Assembly: GCA_016219185.1 (NCBI GenBank)
Contig: JACRBZ010000090.1
Location: forward strand, 1 to 39,141
Reading direction: 5' to 3'
Origin: Deltaproteobacteria bacterium
GTDB taxonomy: Bacteria; Desulfobacterota; Desulfobacteria; Desulfobacterales; Desulfatirhabdiaceae
Length of the DNA stretch: 39,141 nt
Position numbers and translations under genes: made by a program. The first letter of the stretch is position 1. Each line of letters opens with the position of its first letter. The notes beneath the pieces were generated by a model, which did no database searches, was not told the origin of the DNA, and saw only the letters and a program-made list of their open reading frames with translations. Of this stretch, positions 25,720 through 34,619 are shown in pieces.

Positions 25720-25757
25720 AAGCAATCCGCGCCAGGCCCGATTCATCGCCGCCATGC

Positions 25758-26342
25758 TTAAAGATTCCGGTTCATGTCTTTTTCTGAAAAAACGGATACC
25801 TCATACACCTCGATAGCGGTTTTCGTGTCCTTCCAGCATGTTTTTTCCATTCCGGCTTTCTGGCATAAATGCCCCAGAAAATTTTCTGTTTCTGGAAGCT
25901 GTTCCCAGACCTGCGGCAGAAAGGTTGCCCGGCAATAGCCCCGTGAAAGGATTACACCATGCACTCCGGGTTTCAGCAGTTTTTTCAAGTCATCCGCATT
26001 CTTAAAAACGAGCGGCACGGGTTTGGTCAATATACTGATTTCAATTGTTATTTTCTCCATTTCGCGTAGCGTGACCGGAGAAAACCTCGGGTCCTGAAAC
26101 CCCGCATGAATGGCGTTTTCTTTAATGCCGGCAATCAGAGGCGTTACGGGTTCAATAATGCCGATGCACCCCCTGAGCCGGCCGTTCGCGTGCAGGGTGA
26201 CAAAACAGCCTCTTTTCTCCAGGAATTCGGGAGAGCTTCTTGGCGGCAGGAGCGCGGATGTTTTTTCGCCCAGGTGATCCAGGATAACCGTTCTGGCAAG
26301 TTGGAGCAAATACCGTTTATCCTCCAAAGAGATCGGCGACAT
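25758..26342 (-). CDS. amrA: AMMECR1-domain protein (AmmeMemoRadiSam system protein A)
   Basis: 194 residues. The AMMECR1 hallmark LRGCIG is present in GRLRGCIGIIEPVTPL, with the other conserved segments DPRFSPVTLREMEKITIEIS, GVILSRGY and RATFLPQVWEQLP. In many bacteria it is found with a Memo-like protein and a radical SAM protein; neither is next to it here. AGGAGG precedes ATG by seven bases. A perfect 11-base inverted repeat (26371-26408) sits just upstream. The biochemical role is not established to my knowledge. Confidence 0.9.
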   Translation of the reverse strand: MSPISLEDKRYLLQLARTVILDHLGEKTSALLPPRSSPEFLEKRGCFVTLHANGRLRGCIGIIEPVTPLIAGIKENAIHAGFQDPRFSPVTLREMEKITIEISILTKPVPLVFKNADDLKKLLKPGVHGVILSRGYCRATFLPQVWEQLPETENFLGHLCQKAGMEKTCWKDTKTAIEVYEVSVFSEKDMNRNL

Positions 26343-26370
26343 TTCAAAGCCTCCTGAAAAATATGCACGA

Positions 26371-26408
26371 ACATGACAGGCCCTGATTGCATTCGGAGCC
26401 TGTCATGT
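26371..26408. promoter_or_regulatory. Perfect 11-bp inverted repeat between amrA and lon
   Basis: ACATGACAGGC (26371-26381) and GCCTGTCATGT (26398-26408) with a 16-base centre. No T tract follows on either strand, so it is not a simple terminator. It sits 29 bases upstream of the amrA start codon and about 20 bases before the candidate lon promoter; it could be an operator or a 5'-leader stem of amrA. Confidence 0.5.
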
Positions 26409-26428
26409 CATAAAAAACAAGAAAACCA

Positions 26429-26456
26429 TTGTTAATGGAAAAAGATGTATTATTAT
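26429..26456 (+). promoter_or_regulatory. Candidate promoter of the lon operon
   Basis: TTGTTA (26429-26434), a 16-base spacer and TATTAT (26451-26456) in a strongly AT-rich stretch about 105 bases before the lon ATG. No obvious heat-shock (sigma32 or CIRCE) element is seen. Confidence 0.4.
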
Positions 26457-26561
26457 ATTTTGTTATACAATAATTTATATTATCATTTGAAAGCTGCTTT
26501 GTCCATACAATCGGCAAGCAGTCCGACAAGATCACTATAGACCATCAGTTCTGGAGTCACA

Positions 26562-28943
26562 ATGGCCGAAACCGATAAAGACGATTTGATCAGTATTATT
26601 GAAGAAGACGAAAAAGGATCCACAATCCCGGATATCCTTCCGCTGATGCCGGTGCGGGATATCGTGATTTTCACCGATATGCTTCTTCCCCTTTTTGTAG
26701 GGCGGGAGAAATCCGTTCTGGCCGTGGAAGAAGCTGTTTCAAAGGATGGGTTTATTTTTCTGGCAACCCAGAAAGAGACCGGCGTTGAAAATCCCAAACC
26801 CGACCAGATTTATGAAATCGGCACCATCGGCCGGGTGTTGCGGATGCTCAAACTCCCGGATGGCCGGGTTAAAGCGCTGGTTCAGGGCGTCGCAAAAGCC
26901 AGAATCATCCAGTATACCCGGAAAAAATCCCTGTACCGCGTCAGGCATGAGGTCATTGCCCAGGTTCCGGTCAAGGAGATGACGATTGAAATACAGGCGC
27001 TCATGCGCAATGTCCGGGAGAATTCCGAAAAAATCCTGGCGTTCCGGGGGGAAATGACCGGAGATGTCACCGCGATTCTGGAAAGCATCGATGATCCGGG
27101 TAAGCTGGCGGATCTGGTGGCCTCGAACCTCAGACTGAAAATTGATGAATCGCAGTTGGTCCTGGAAGTCACGGATTCGGTTGAAAGGCTTCAAAAAGTC
27201 AATGACCTGCTGTCCCGAGAGGTGGATCTGTCCTCCATGCAGGCAAAGATTCAGTCCAATGTTCGGGATGAAATCGCCAAAAGCCAGCGGGATTATTTCT
27301 TGAGGGAACAGGTCCGGGCCATCCACAAGGAACTGGGGGAAAGCGACGAAAAAGCCCTGGAGATCGAAGAGTATCAGAAAAAGATCAAGCGCGCCAAAAT
27401 GACCAAAGAGGCAGAGACCGAAGCCTTGAAACAGTTGAAAAGGCTGGAGCAGATGCATCCGGATTCCGCGGAATCCTCGATTGTCCGGACCTATCTGGAC
27501 TGGCTGGTGGAGATGCCCTGGAGCAAATCATCCAAAGACGACATCAATATCAAGGAAGCCCAGAAAGTTCTGGACTCCGACCATTACGGACTCAAAAAAA
27601 TCAAGGAACGGATTCTTGAATATTTAAGCGTTCGCAAACTCAATCCGAAAATGAAGGGGCCGATCCTGTGCTTTGTCGGACCACCGGGTGTGGGGAAAAC
27701 GTCTTTGGGCCGGGCCATTGCCAGGGCCATGGGCCGGAAATTCTTTCGAATTTCCCTGGGCGGAATCCGGGACGAGGCGGAGATCAGAGGGCATCGCCGC
27801 ACTTACATCGGCGCGCTTCCCGGCCGGATATTGCAGGGCCTTAAGCAGTGCGGCACCAACAATCCGATATTCATGATGGATGAAATCGACAAGCTGGGAT
27901 CCGATTTCCGCGGCGATCCGTCATCGGCCCTTCTGGAAGCCCTGGACCCGGAACAGAACGCCGCTTTCAGCGATCACTATCTGAATCTGCCGTTCGATCT
28001 TTCAAAAGTCATGTTCGTGCTGACCGCCAACATGACCGATACCATCCCGTCCGCGCTTCTGGACCGCATGGAAATCATCATGCTCTCGGGCTATACCGAA
28101 GAGGAAAAGACCGTCATTGCCGAAAAATACCTGCTTCCCCGCCAGTTGAAAGAAAACGGCATCAAGGCCAGGGACCTTCAGATCAGTCCGGTTGCGCTTC
28201 AGCAGATTATCGCCGAATACACGTCGGAGTCCGGGGTCCGGAATCTGGAGCGGGAAATCGGAACCATCTGCCGGAAGGTGGCGCGAAATCTTGCCGAAGA
28301 GAAAAAAGGCCCCTTTACCATTTCAAAAAACAACCTGCATAAATATCTGGGCATCCCCAAATACATCGCGGAAATGGATCAGGAAGAAAGCCAGGCGGGG
28401 CTGGTCACGGGCCTGGCATGGACCCAGGTGGGCGGAGAAGTCCTTTATGTCGAAGCATCTCTGATCGGTGGCAAGGGCGAAATGATCCTCACCGGCCAGC
28501 TCGGTGACGTCATGCAGGAGTCTGCGCGGGCTGCCATGAGTTATGCCAGGACCAGGCTGGCCGAGTTCGGCATCGAGGAAAATGTATTCGAAAATCAGGA
28601 CGTCCATATTCATGTGCCTTCCGGCGCAACCCCCAAGGACGGTCCTTCCGCAGGCATTGCCATGGCAACCGCCCTGATTTCCATTCTGTCCAACAAACCG
28701 GTGAATAAGTATGTGGCCATGACCGGAGAAATCACGCTGAGGGGAAGAGTGCTCCCGATCGGCGGGCTCAAGGAAAAAGCTCTCGGGGCTTTGCGGGCCG
28801 GAATCAAAACCATTGTGATCCCGGAAAAAAACAAACGGGACCTGGACGAGATTCCGCTTTACGTTAAAAAGAAAATCAATTTCATCCCGGTCAAGAACAT
28901 GTCCGAAGTGCTGGATATCGCTTTCAAGCTTGATGGGGAATGA
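26562..28943 (+). CDS. lon: ATP-dependent protease Lon
   Basis: 793 residues, the normal length of LonA. The N-terminal substrate-binding domain (LPLMPVRDIVIF at about 27) is followed by a coiled-coil stretch, the AAA+ domain with Walker A GPPGVGKT at 373-380, Walker B IFMMDEIDKL, and the C-terminal protease domain with the catalytic dyad S696 (DGPSAG) and K739 (GGLKEKA). It degrades misfolded and regulatory proteins in the cytoplasm. GGAG six bases before ATG. Its stop overlaps the tsaB start (ATGA). Confidence 0.97.
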   Translation: MAETDKDDLISIIEEDEKGSTIPDILPLMPVRDIVIFTDMLLPLFVGREKSVLAVEEAVSKDGFIFLATQKETGVENPKPDQIYEIGTIGRVLRMLKLPDGRVKALVQGVAKARIIQYTRKKSLYRVRHEVIAQVPVKEMTIEIQALMRNVRENSEKILAFRGEMTGDVTAILESIDDPGKLADLVASNLRLKIDESQLVLEVTDSVERLQKVNDLLSREVDLSSMQAKIQSNVRDEIAKSQRDYFLREQVRAIHKELGESDEKALEIEEYQKKIKRAKMTKEAETEALKQLKRLEQMHPDSAESSIVRTYLDWLVEMPWSKSSKDDINIKEAQKVLDSDHYGLKKIKERILEYLSVRKLNPKMKGPILCFVGPPGVGKTSLGRAIARAMGRKFFRISLGGIRDEAEIRGHRRTYIGALPGRILQGLKQCGTNNPIFMMDEIDKLGSDFRGDPSSALLEALDPEQNAAFSDHYLNLPFDLSKVMFVLTANMTDTIPSALLDRMEIIMLSGYTEEEKTVIAEKYLLPRQLKENGIKARDLQISPVALQQIIAEYTSESGVRNLEREIGTICRKVARNLAEEKKGPFTISKNNLHKYLGIPKYIAEMDQEESQAGLVTGLAWTQVGGEVLYVEASLIGGKGEMILTGQLGDVMQESARAAMSYARTRLAEFGIEENVFENQDVHIHVPSGATPKDGPSAGIAMATALISILSNKPVNKYVAMTGEITLRGRVLPIGGLKEKALGALRAGIKTIVIPEKNKRDLDEIPLYVKKKINFIPVKNMSEVLDIAFKLDGE

Positions 28944-29635
28944 TGCGGATTCTTGCGGTTGACACTTCCACCCGCAGTTGCAGCGTGGCGATCGTGGACG
29001 GAAGCGAGCTCCTTGCCGAGATCATATCCGGAAACGGCCAGACCCATTCCAGACACTTGATGGCCATGATTCATTCGGCGCTTGAAATGGCCGGAATGAA
29101 TCTGTCCATGACGGACGGCCTGGCCTTCACGCGCGGTCCCGGCTCCTTTACGGGCCTTCGGATCGGTATCAGCACGATTCTGGGACTTAGCACTGCAACC
29201 CGAAAACCCATCGTGGGAGTTTCCGGTCTGGATGCCCTGGCCATGCAGGCGGCGGCTCCGGACATGACGATCTGCCCCCTGATTGACGGCAGAAGAAACG
29301 AAGTCTATTGCGCGCGTTACCGGTGGGTGAATGGGGAACTTGTCAAGGAAGCGGCCGAGCAGGTGCTCTCACCGGAGCTTGCCATAAGCGGCCTGAACAC
29401 GCCGGCCCTGTTTGCGGGAAACGGCGCGCAGCTCTATCAGTCGCTGATCCGGGACCGTCTGGGCGATTTTGCCAGGTTTGCTCCAAATTGCCAGAATACG
29501 CTAAGGGCCTCAACCATCGCATGGATCAGCATGAAACGCTTTGAAACCGGAGACGTTGATGATATATATCGGTTTGAGCCCATGTATATCCGAAGACTCG
29601 ACGCCAAAATACCGGCGCCTTTTAGACCGTTGTAA
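28940..29635 (+). CDS. tsaB: tRNA threonylcarbamoyladenosine synthesis protein TsaB
   Basis: 231 residues. The ASKHA-type opening RILAVDTSTRSCSVAIVDG and the motif RGPGSFTGLRIGIS are typical. TsaB works with TsaD and TsaE to make t6A at position 37 of ANN-decoding tRNAs. Two adjacent ATGs (28940 and 28943) could start it; both are coupled to the lon stop. The M20 peptidase gene starts eight bases after its end. Confidence 0.94.
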   Translation: MMRILAVDTSTRSCSVAIVDGSELLAEIISGNGQTHSRHLMAMIHSALEMAGMNLSMTDGLAFTRGPGSFTGLRIGISTILGLSTATRKPIVGVSGLDALAMQAAAPDMTICPLIDGRRNEVYCARYRWVNGELVKEAAEQVLSPELAISGLNTPALFAGNGAQLYQSLIRDRLGDFARFAPNCQNTLRASTIAWISMKRFETGDVDDIYRFEPMYIRRLDAKIPAPFRPL

Positions 29636-29643
29636 GAGAGCCC

Positions 29644-30726
29644 ATGAAAGAACTCATTGAACTTACCAAAAGCCTGATCCGATTTCCATCTGTTCACGGC
29701 AGGCCCGATCAAATCCATGCCTGCGCAGATCATATCGAAGATTATCTGAAATCTTCCCGTATTGCCTTTCAAAGATATAATTTCAACGACACGCCTTCGA
29801 TTCTGGTTCTGCCGGAAGATCGCTTTGCGCCAGTGGTGCTGATGAGCCATTTCGATGTGGTGGACGGCCCGGACAACCTGTTTTCGCCCCGGGAGGAAAA
29901 CGGCTGCCTGTATGGCAGGGGAAGCATCGACGATAAATATGCGGTGGCCCTGTCGCTGGTTCTCTTGAAAAACCATGTTGAACGGCTTGGATCTGCCAGA
30001 AAAAACCAGAATGCCCTGCCATTTGGCATTCTGCTGACCGGAGATGAAGAAATCGGGGGCGCAAACGGCGCTCAGAAAATTCTTCATGAATTCAAAACCG
30101 ATTTTTGCATTGCCCTTGATGGCGGCAACATTCAGAAAATCGTTGTCAAGGAAAAAGGAATTCTGCGGCTGAAGCTGATATCAAAGGGAAAAACCGCTCA
30201 TGGCGCCAGACCCTGGCTTGGCGATAACGCCATTGAGCGGCTGATCGAAGACTATCGGCGATTAAAAGTTTTTTTTGATGTCTCGGCCCCGGATCACTGG
30301 CACCGGACCCTTAACTTCAGCATCATGCATGCCGGAAGCGTTATCAATCAGGTCCCGGATTATGCCGAAGCCCTTTTCGACATCCGCTATACCGAAAACG
30401 ATGATATCGATGCGCTGGTAAACGCCGTTCGCGCGGATATTCAAGGAGAGCTTCAGGTGGAGTCCACATCCCCCATGTTTCTGGGCGGAAATTCCCCCTA
30501 TCTTGACAAGCTCATGTCATTTACCCCGTCAACGGTTCTCGGGTGCGAACACGGCGCCAGCGATGCCCGTCATCTGGCGGATCACGGCATTCCGGGAATC
30601 GTCTGGGGCGCGGACGGCGAAATGAGCCAGCATGCTGAAGACGAACATATCGATATCGACAGCTTTATAAGTCTTTACAATATATTGGATCAATTTTTAA
30701 GCGCTATCGGAACCCCCCTGACATGA
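29644..30726 (+). CDS. M20-family metallopeptidase (ArgE/DapE-like)
   Basis: 360 residues. The two-zinc site is recognisable: MSHFDVVDG (H69, D71), GRGSIDDKYA (bridging Asp near 95), GDEEIGG (catalytic E135 and adjacent E136) and a late His in AEDEHIDID. The dimerisation-type insert lies in the middle. Substrate could be an N-acyl amino acid or a dipeptide; it is not told by context. It overlaps hisS by four bases, so it is part of the lon-tsaB-hisS-aspS transcription unit. Confidence 0.9.
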   Translation: MKELIELTKSLIRFPSVHGRPDQIHACADHIEDYLKSSRIAFQRYNFNDTPSILVLPEDRFAPVVLMSHFDVVDGPDNLFSPREENGCLYGRGSIDDKYAVALSLVLLKNHVERLGSARKNQNALPFGILLTGDEEIGGANGAQKILHEFKTDFCIALDGGNIQKIVVKEKGILRLKLISKGKTAHGARPWLGDNAIERLIEDYRRLKVFFDVSAPDHWHRTLNFSIMHAGSVINQVPDYAEALFDIRYTENDDIDALVNAVRADIQGELQVESTSPMFLGGNSPYLDKLMSFTPSTVLGCEHGASDARHLADHGIPGIVWGADGEMSQHAEDEHIDIDSFISLYNILDQFLSAIGTPLT

Positions 30727-31976
30727 TACAATTAATTCGCGGATTCAAAGACATCCTTCCCGGAGAAGTCGAACTCTGGCAGTTCATCGAAAAACAGACC
30801 ACATCCCTGTTCGAGAATTTCGGTTTCAGGGATATCCGTATCCCCATCATGGAACGCACCGAGCTTTTCTCCCGAAGCATCGGCGAGGAGACGGACATCG
30901 TTGAAAAGGAAATGTATACGTTCCCGGACCGAAAAGGGGATTTGCTTACCTTAAGGCCCGAAGCCACGGCATCCATTGTCCGATCCTATATTCAGCACCG
31001 CATGTATGCGGCCGACCCGGTTCAAAAACTTTACACCATCGGCCCGATGTTCCGGCGGGAACGGCCCCAGAAAGGAAGGTACCGGCAGTTCTATCAGATC
31101 GATGCCGAGGTGTTCGGGGTTTCCTCGCCGCTGATGGACGCCCAGATCATGTTCATGCTGATGACTTTATTCACCCGGCTGTCGGTAACGGATTGCACGG
31201 CTAAAATCAATTCCCTGGGATGCCCGAACTGCCGTCCGACCTTTACGGCCGGCCTGTCAAAACTGCTTTCGGAAAAAGCGGGCGACCTTTGCGAGGACTG
31301 CTCCCGCCGCAGTGCCAGAAATCCCCTGCGGGTTCTGGACTGCAAGGTTCCCGCGTGCAAGGCGGCCATGGCGGATGCGCCTTCGATCCTGGATTACCTT
31401 TGCCCGGACTGCCGCGGCCATTTTGATTCGGTCATGCGGCATCTGACGCTTCTGGGGGTATCGTTTGAACTGGACAAACGCCTGGTCCGGGGCCTGGATT
31501 ATTATACCCGAACCGCCTTTGAAATCCAGACCACGCTTCTTGGCGCTCAAAGCGCCATTGCCGGCGGCGGCAGATACGACGGACTGGTCAAGGCCCTGGG
31601 CGGACCCGACATTCCGGCAATCGGCTTTGCCATCGGCGTGGACCGTCTGGCGGAAATCGCGGCGCAAAGCCACCTCGATTTATCCAGAAAACCCAAAGTT
31701 TTCATTGCCGCCCTGGGAGAAGCCAGCCAGACCCTGGCCTTTGAATGGGTCAGCAAGCTGGCCGAAGCCGGGATCCATGCGGAAATGGATATGGCCGGCC
31801 GCAGTCTGAAAAGCCAGATGAAGCAGGCGGATCGGCTGGGCGCGGGTCACGTTCTGATTGCCGGCGATGCCGAGCTTGAAAAAGGACTGGTGCAGCTTCG
31901 CGACATGGCCACCAAGGATCAGGTTCCGGTCCCGGTCAACGGCCTGGTAGAAGCGATGAAAAGCCGGTTTGCATGA
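30723..31976 (+). CDS. hisS: Histidyl-tRNA synthetase
   Basis: 417 residues, class II. The motif 2 region (RRERPQKGRYRQFYQIDAEV) is at 111-130, the His A motif as VRGLDYYTR near 255-265, and motif 3 as GGGRYDGL near 280. The Cys-containing insertion (CPNC, CEDC, LDCK, CPDC) is intact and normal for many bacterial HisRS. A C-terminal anticodon-binding domain follows. ATGA overlap with the upstream peptidase gene. Confidence 0.96.
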   Translation: MIQLIRGFKDILPGEVELWQFIEKQTTSLFENFGFRDIRIPIMERTELFSRSIGEETDIVEKEMYTFPDRKGDLLTLRPEATASIVRSYIQHRMYAADPVQKLYTIGPMFRRERPQKGRYRQFYQIDAEVFGVSSPLMDAQIMFMLMTLFTRLSVTDCTAKINSLGCPNCRPTFTAGLSKLLSEKAGDLCEDCSRRSARNPLRVLDCKVPACKAAMADAPSILDYLCPDCRGHFDSVMRHLTLLGVSFELDKRLVRGLDYYTRTAFEIQTTLLGAQSAIAGGGRYDGLVKALGGPDIPAIGFAIGVDRLAEIAAQSHLDLSRKPKVFIAALGEASQTLAFEWVSKLAEAGIHAEMDMAGRSLKSQMKQADRLGAGHVLIAGDAELEKGLVQLRDMATKDQVPVPVNGLVEAMKSRFA

Positions 31977-32013
31977 AAATCTATTCAAATTAAATATCAA
32001 AAGGAGTTCCCCA

Positions 32014-33831
32014 TTGTCTGACAAATTGCAATTGGATGTGCTGGGAGATATGCGCCGTACCCATACCTGTAATCAGCTCGGCGCCGAAGATGTGGGCAGG
32101 GAAGTGGTTCTGGCCGGCTGGGCGCTTCGCCGCAGGGATCACGGCGGCGTGATTTTCGTGGATCTTCGGGACCGGGAAGGCATTACCCAGGTGGTATTCA
32201 ACCCCGAAGTGGACGAGACGGTCCACGAGAAGGCCCACGAAATTCGAAGCGAATACGTCCTGTGCGTTCGCGGCAGGGTAGAAAAACGGCCCGAAGGCAT
32301 GACCAATTCGAATCTGGCCACCGGCGAGATCGAGATTATAGTGTCCGAGCTCAGAATCCTGAACGCCGCCAAGACCCCGCCCTTCATGATCGAGGACGAG
32401 GTGGAGGTATCGGAATCCCTTCGCCTGAAATTCCGCCACCTGGATCTCAGACGGCCCCAGCTCCAGCAAAACATCATCCGCAGGCACAAGGCATCGGTAT
32501 CGGTTCGCAATTACCTGGTGAACAGCGGATTTCTGGAAATCGAAACCCCGGTGCTGACCCGCAGCACCCCGGAAGGCGCAAGGGATTATCTGGTCCCAAG
32601 TCGCGTGAATCCGGGACTCTTTTACGCCCTGCCCCAGTCGCCCCAGCTTTTTAAACAGCTCCTGATGATTTCCGGGTTCGACCGCTACTATCAGATCGTC
32701 CGGTGCTTTCGGGATGAAGACCTTCGCGCCGACCGCCAGCCGGAATTCACCCAGATCGACATGGAGCTGTCCTTTGTCGGCGAGGAGGATGTCATGGCTG
32801 TTGCCGAAGGGCTGATGGCAGCACTCTTTAAGGACGTTCTGGACAAAACCCTTGTCACGCCCTTTCCACGCCTTAGCTACGATGAGGCCATGGGCCGCTA
32901 CGGACTCGACAAACCGGATGTGCGCTTCGGCCTGGAGCTCAAGGAGGTTTCGGATATCGTGGCGGGCTCCGGCTTTAAAGTTTTTGCGGATAGCGTCAAA
33001 AAAGGCGGGATGGTCAAGGCCCTGAACGCCAAGGGATGCATGGACTTCTCCCGTAAGGAAATCGACGATCTCACCGCTCTTGCCGCGGTGTATCAGGCCA
33101 GGGGCCTTGCCTGGATCAAGGTCCGGGAAGACGGATGGCAGTCGCCGATCGTCAAGTTCTTTACCGATGATGAAAAGGCTTCCCTGGCCCAGAGGCTGGA
33201 TATGCAGGTCGGGGATCTCGTGTTTTTCGTGGCGGACAAGACAAAGATCGTCAATGAGGCTCTGGGCCATCTGCGCAATCACCTGGGAAAGCGCCTGAAT
33301 CTGATAAACGATGCGGAGTTCGCCTTTGTATGGGTCACCCACTTTCCGATGCTGGAATACGATGAAACCGAAAAACGCTATCAGGCCATGCACCATCCCT
33401 TCACCTCCCCGCTGGAAGAAGATTACGACCGGCTTCAGACTGAGCCCCTTGCTGTCAAATCCCGTGCCTATGACCTGGTGCTGAACGGCTCTGAAATCGG
33501 CGGCGGATCCATCCGCATCCACCAGAAAGAGCTTCAGGAAAAAGTCTTCGAGGCCCTTGGCATGGACAGGGAAAACTATGAGGAAAAATTCGGATTTCTG
33601 CTTTCGGCCCTGGAATCCGGAGCCCCGCCCCACGGCGGCATCGCCTTCGGGTTCGACCGCCTGGTGATGATGCTTTGCAATCAGACTTCCATCCGGGACG
33701 TCATTGCCTTTCCCAAGACCCAGAAAGCCGCCTGCCTGCTGACCAACGCCCCGTCGGCTGCAGCCAAGGCCCAACTGGATGAACTCTCCATCCGGGTAAA
33801 GGCGGTGGCTGCAACCCCGCCGGCCGGATGA
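32014..33831 (+). CDS. aspS: Aspartyl-tRNA synthetase, probably non-discriminating
   Basis: 605 residues, bacterial-type AspRS with the OB-fold anticodon domain, class II core (motif 2 with CFRDEDLRADRQPEF), a GAD insert domain and motif 3 (GIAFGFDRLVM). The frame runs on from 31969, but AGGAG lies seven bases before the TTG at 32014, which is the best start (protein MSDKLQLDVLGDMRRTHTCN); an ATG lies 22 codons further on with poorer spacing. In the anticodon domain RRRDHG has His where E. coli has Leu, and RPEG has Gly, the two residues linked to recognition of tRNA-Asn as well as tRNA-Asp in Pseudomonas (recalled from the literature). A tRNA-Asn gene follows 68 bases downstream. Confidence 0.96.
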   Translation: MSDKLQLDVLGDMRRTHTCNQLGAEDVGREVVLAGWALRRRDHGGVIFVDLRDREGITQVVFNPEVDETVHEKAHEIRSEYVLCVRGRVEKRPEGMTNSNLATGEIEIIVSELRILNAAKTPPFMIEDEVEVSESLRLKFRHLDLRRPQLQQNIIRRHKASVSVRNYLVNSGFLEIETPVLTRSTPEGARDYLVPSRVNPGLFYALPQSPQLFKQLLMISGFDRYYQIVRCFRDEDLRADRQPEFTQIDMELSFVGEEDVMAVAEGLMAALFKDVLDKTLVTPFPRLSYDEAMGRYGLDKPDVRFGLELKEVSDIVAGSGFKVFADSVKKGGMVKALNAKGCMDFSRKEIDDLTALAAVYQARGLAWIKVREDGWQSPIVKFFTDDEKASLAQRLDMQVGDLVFFVADKTKIVNEALGHLRNHLGKRLNLINDAEFAFVWVTHFPMLEYDETEKRYQAMHHPFTSPLEEDYDRLQTEPLAVKSRAYDLVLNGSEIGGGSIRIHQKELQEKVFEALGMDRENYEEKFGFLLSALESGAPPHGGIAFGFDRLVMMLCNQTSIRDVIAFPKTQKAACLLTNAPSAAAKAQLDELSIRVKAVAATPPAG

Positions 33832-33854
33832 ATCGCTTTTTCGGGAAAATGTTC

Positions 33855-33881
33855 TTGACTTTATGATGCCAAAAATATAAA
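33855..33881 (+). promoter_or_regulatory. Candidate promoter of tRNA-Asn
   Basis: TTGACT at 33855-33860 and TATAAA at 33876-33881 with a short 15-base spacer, or a less good TAAAAG box at 17 bases. It lies 20 bases before the tRNA. Confidence 0.4.
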
Positions 33882-33899
33882 AGGAAAATTCTTAACTGA

Positions 33900-33975
33900 T
33901 CCCCAGTAGCTCAGTAGGTAGAGCAAGTGGCTGTTAACCACTTTGTCCGCGGTTCGAGTCCGTGCTGGGGAGCCA
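33900..33975 (+). tRNA. tRNA-Asn (anticodon GUU), CCA encoded
   Basis: Acceptor arms TCCCCAG and CTGGGGA pair perfectly over seven bases, followed by G and an encoded CCA. D arm GCTC...GAGC, anticodon stem AGTGG/CCACT with loop CTGTTAA giving anticodon GTT, and T arm with GTTCGAGTC are all present. 76 bases in total. It sits directly after aspS. Confidence 0.96.
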
Positions 33976-33983
33976 AAATTCAA

Positions 33984-34024
33984 AATGGTCGTTTTTCTTC
34001 GGAAAAGCGGCCATTTGTTTTTGG
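33984..34024 (+). terminator. Rho-independent terminator after tRNA-Asn
   Basis: AATGGTCGTTTTTC and GAAAAGCGGCCATT form a 14-pair stem with two wobbles around a stable TTCG tetraloop, followed by TGTTTTT. It starts nine bases after the tRNA. Confidence 0.85.
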
Positions 34025-34196
34025 AATTCAATGTTTTTTTGCCCAATCATTTCAAAAACCTTTGCCAGCCTTGTGGATACCGAGGAAAAGGGCAGTCACG
34101 TGATTTCGCCTGCATGGCGACCTGACGGGATAAGGTGTGTCGATATCAAGTAATCTATTGATTTGAGATTGAACAAAGATCGCGGAAATTCATCAA

Positions 34197-34439
34197 ATGG
34201 GTATCACCATCCCACATGACAGATTGAGTCAGACAGCCTTACAGGGACTCATAGAGGAGTTCGTAACCCGGGATGGCACCGATACCGGGTTCACGGATGG
34301 CAGTTTAGAGGAAAACGTCGAAATGGTTATTCGGCAGTTGAAACGAGGGGATGTTTTCATTGTCTATGATGAGGCCACCGAGACCGCCAATATTCTTCCA
34401 AAGGATTATGCCAAGCCCATTTCACATGAGGAAGAGTGA
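34197..34439 (+). CDS. UPF0270 (YheU-like) small protein
   Basis: 80 residues. The reading GITIPHDRLSQTALQGLIEE followed by FVTRDGTD, SLEENVEMVIRQLKRGDVFI and TANILPK matches the UPF0270 pattern of E. coli YheU (leading Ile-Pro, FV-R-GTD, QLKRG, N-I-P). Function unknown to me. The ribosome-binding site is weak (CGGAAA about ten bases before ATG). It ends 17 bases before the transposon's left end and is intact. Confidence 0.82.
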   Translation: MGITIPHDRLSQTALQGLIEEFVTRDGTDTGFTDGSLEENVEMVIRQLKRGDVFIVYDEATETANILPKDYAKPISHEEE

Positions 34440-34448
34440 GGCTTAAGT

Positions 34449-34456
34449 CCAATGCC
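34449..34456 (+). repeat. Left copy of the 8-bp target-site duplication
   Basis: CCAATGCC, identical to 38739-38746, and directly abutting the left terminal inverted repeat. Both copies stand exactly four bases outside the shared GACGCTAAT core. Confidence 0.85.
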
Positions 34457-34511
34457 CTTGGACGCTAATAAAAACAGACCCACCTGTGCTCAAATAAATT
34501 GACCCAGGCAA
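34457..34511 (+). repeat. Left terminal inverted repeat of the IS21-type element
   Basis: It begins CTTGGACGCTAAT and shares with the right end the blocks GACGCTAAT, GACCC, CCT, TGCTCAAA and TGACCCA in order. Subrepeats GACCCACC and TGACCCAGG stand about 23 bases apart. 34512-34619 between this repeat and the istB stop holds no recognisable feature. Confidence 0.85.
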
Positions 34512-34619
34512 TGCGCAGTTGTTTGTCAGTTTGAGAATGAAAATGACACCTGGCTTCCAATGCACGGACAGAGAAGACAAACGGGCAAGCAGTGATATGG
34601 GGAATGTGTTTGGGGTGGG

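Noticed and set aside
31990..33774. 594-codon open frame on the minus strand
   Set aside because: Fully antisense to aspS, a certain gene; typical shadow frame in GC-rich coding DNA.
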